A DNA stretch of 34,961 bases. Source: an uncultured Solimonas sp. (GTDB lineage: Bacteria; Pseudomonadota; Gammaproteobacteria; Nevskiales; Nevskiaceae). Positions 34,110 to 34,961 of this stretch are shown here, piece by piece. The number at the start of each line of letters is the position of its first letter. Position 1 is the stretch's first letter. The stretch spans positions 1 through 34,961 of the forward strand of contig CAMLDZ010000023.1 in assembly GCA_946478985.1 (NCBI GenBank), read 5' to 3'. Both the position numbers and the translations under genes were made by a program. The notes under the pieces are model-generated. The model had not been told where the DNA came from. It worked only from the letters and a program-made list of their open reading frames with translations, and ran no database searches.

Positions 34110-34961
34110 TGGCCAAGCGCAAGCCGCGGCCGCGGCAGGACCCGCACCCGGCCTTCACCGCCGATCCGCTCTGGTACAAGGACGCGGTCATCTACCAGCT
34201 GCACATCAAGAGCTTCTGCGATGCCAACGGCGACGGCATCGGTGACTTCGCCGGCCTGATCGACAAGCTCGACTACATCGCCGAGCTGGGCGTCAACACC
34301 ATCTGGCTGCTGCCGTTCTATCCCTCGCCGCGGCGCGACGACGGCTACGACATCGCCGAGTACGAGGACGTGCATCCCGACTACGGCAGCCTGGCCGATG
34401 CCAGGCGCTTCATCCGCGAGGCGCATCGCCGCGGCCTGCGCGTGATCACCGAGCTGGTGATCAACCACACCTCCGACCAGCATCCCTGGTTCCAGCGCGC
34501 GCGGCGCGCCAGGCCCGGCTCCAGCGCGCGCAACTTCTACGTCTGGTCCGACCGCGACACGCGTTACAGCGGCACGCGCATCATCTTCCTCGACACCGAG
34601 AAGTCGAACTGGAGCTGGGATCCGGTCGCCGGCGCCTACTACTGGCACCGCTTCTATGCGCACCAGCCGGATCTCAATTTCGATCATCCGCCGGTGCTCG
34701 AAGCCGTGCTGTCGGTGATGCGCTTCTGGCTCGACATCGGCGTCGACGGCCTGCGCCTGGACGCGGTGCCGTACCTGATCGAGCGCGACGGCACCAACAA
34801 CGAGAACCTGCCGGAGACGCACGAGATCCTCAAGCGCATCCGTGCCGAACTCGATGCCAAGTACCACGACCGCATGCTGCTGGCCGAGGCCAACCAGTGG
34901 CCCGAGGACACGCAGCTCTATTTCGGTGGCAAACCCGCGGACAAGTCCGCGGGCGGCGGTG
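34109..34961 (+). CDS. treS: Trehalose synthase (maltose/trehalose isomerase), N-terminal part cut by window end
   Basis: The first 284 codons of a GH13 enzyme that interconverts trehalose and maltose. Seen: [25 protein letters not shown] at the start, [31 protein letters not shown], the nucleophile D218 ([10 protein letters not shown]) and acid/base E260 ([16 protein letters not shown]). The order and sequence are those of TreS. It overlaps glgE by one base. In many genomes treS is fused to or followed by maltokinase (pep2/mak); that part is out of view. Just after FG the frame carries [11 protein letters not shown], encoded largely by a 20-bp palindrome. Confidence 0.93.
   Translation, partial: MAKRKPRPRQDPHPAFTADPLWYKDAVIYQLHIKSFCDANGDGIGDFAGLIDKLDYIAELGVNTIWLLPFYPSPRRDDGYDIAEYEDVHPDYGSLADARRFIREAHRRGLRVITELVINHTSDQHPWFQRARRARPGSSARNFYVWSDRDTRYSGTRIIFLDTEKSNWSWDPVAGAYYWHRFYAHQPDLNFDHPPVLEAVLSVMRFWLDIGVDGLRLDAVPYLIERDGTNNENLPETHEILKRIRAELDAKYHDRMLLAEANQWPEDTQLYFGGKPADKSAGGG
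34934..34953. repeat. Palindrome inside the treS reading frame
   Basis: CCCGCGGAC (34934-34942) is mirrored exactly by GTCCGCGGG (34945-34953) around AA. It encodes PADKSAG in a loop where TreS proteins vary in length. It may be a small palindromic element tolerated in frame, or a chance feature. Confidence 0.5.

Overview
The window reads as ordinary chromosome from a high-GC gammaproteobacterium, probably of the Xanthomonadales/Nevskiales group. This rests on the dnaQ-rnhA-methyltransferase-gloB cluster known in gammaproteobacteria, a Lon-PBP1C-alpha-2-macroglobulin neighbourhood, a lysine/alanine-rich histone H1-like protein, a GlgE-type glycogen cluster, and a palindrome of the CCCCTCTCCCGC type that I recall as dispersed in Xanthomonadales. 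Species is not resolvable by reading alone. Coding density is high; I see no tRNA, rRNA, CRISPR array, insertion sequence or prophage gene.

Layout. 1-581: N-terminus of fadB (minus). 582-1803: strong sigma70-type promoter, ~300-nt leader, H1-like gene and terminator. 1855-2784: ArsR-type regulator fused to a SAM methyltransferase. 2819-5753: dnaQ, rnhA and a YafS-like methyltransferase (minus), divergent from gloB (plus). 5814-6179: small secreted protein. 6261-17112: minus-strand block reading from a membrane-anchored protein through a giant alpha-2-macroglobulin and PBP1C to Lon (cell-envelope defence/repair plus proteolysis). 17205-19684: ZIP-like membrane protein, CBS-domain protein and WrbA. 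19751-20673: three small uncharacterised genes, two cysteine-rich.

20674-28971 is the most interesting part. An rpoN gene (sigma54) stands alone, without its usual lptB/hpf/ptsN neighbours, and has a textbook -24/-12 sigma54 promoter directly upstream. A few genes away, on the other strand, lies a three-gene signalling operon: membrane sensor kinase, soluble receiver-kinase fusion, and NtrC-type sigma54 activator with an intact GAFTGA loop. Divergent from that operon is an unusual 54-residue glutamine-rich protein with a good ribosome binding site, a near-consensus -24/-12 element and its own terminator. I infer a self-contained, possibly self-amplifying sigma54 regulon. DUF3014 and DUF6496 genes lie between rpoN and the signalling operon.

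28987-34961: glgA (minus) divergent from glgC, glgE and treS (plus, treS cut by the window end). Together these support both the classical ADP-glucose route and the trehalose-maltose-1-phosphate (GlgE) route to alpha-glucan. Intergenic details include a stop-codon-embedded motif shared by two gene ends (18300 and 22684), a sigma32-like lon promoter, and a palindrome inside the treS reading frame.
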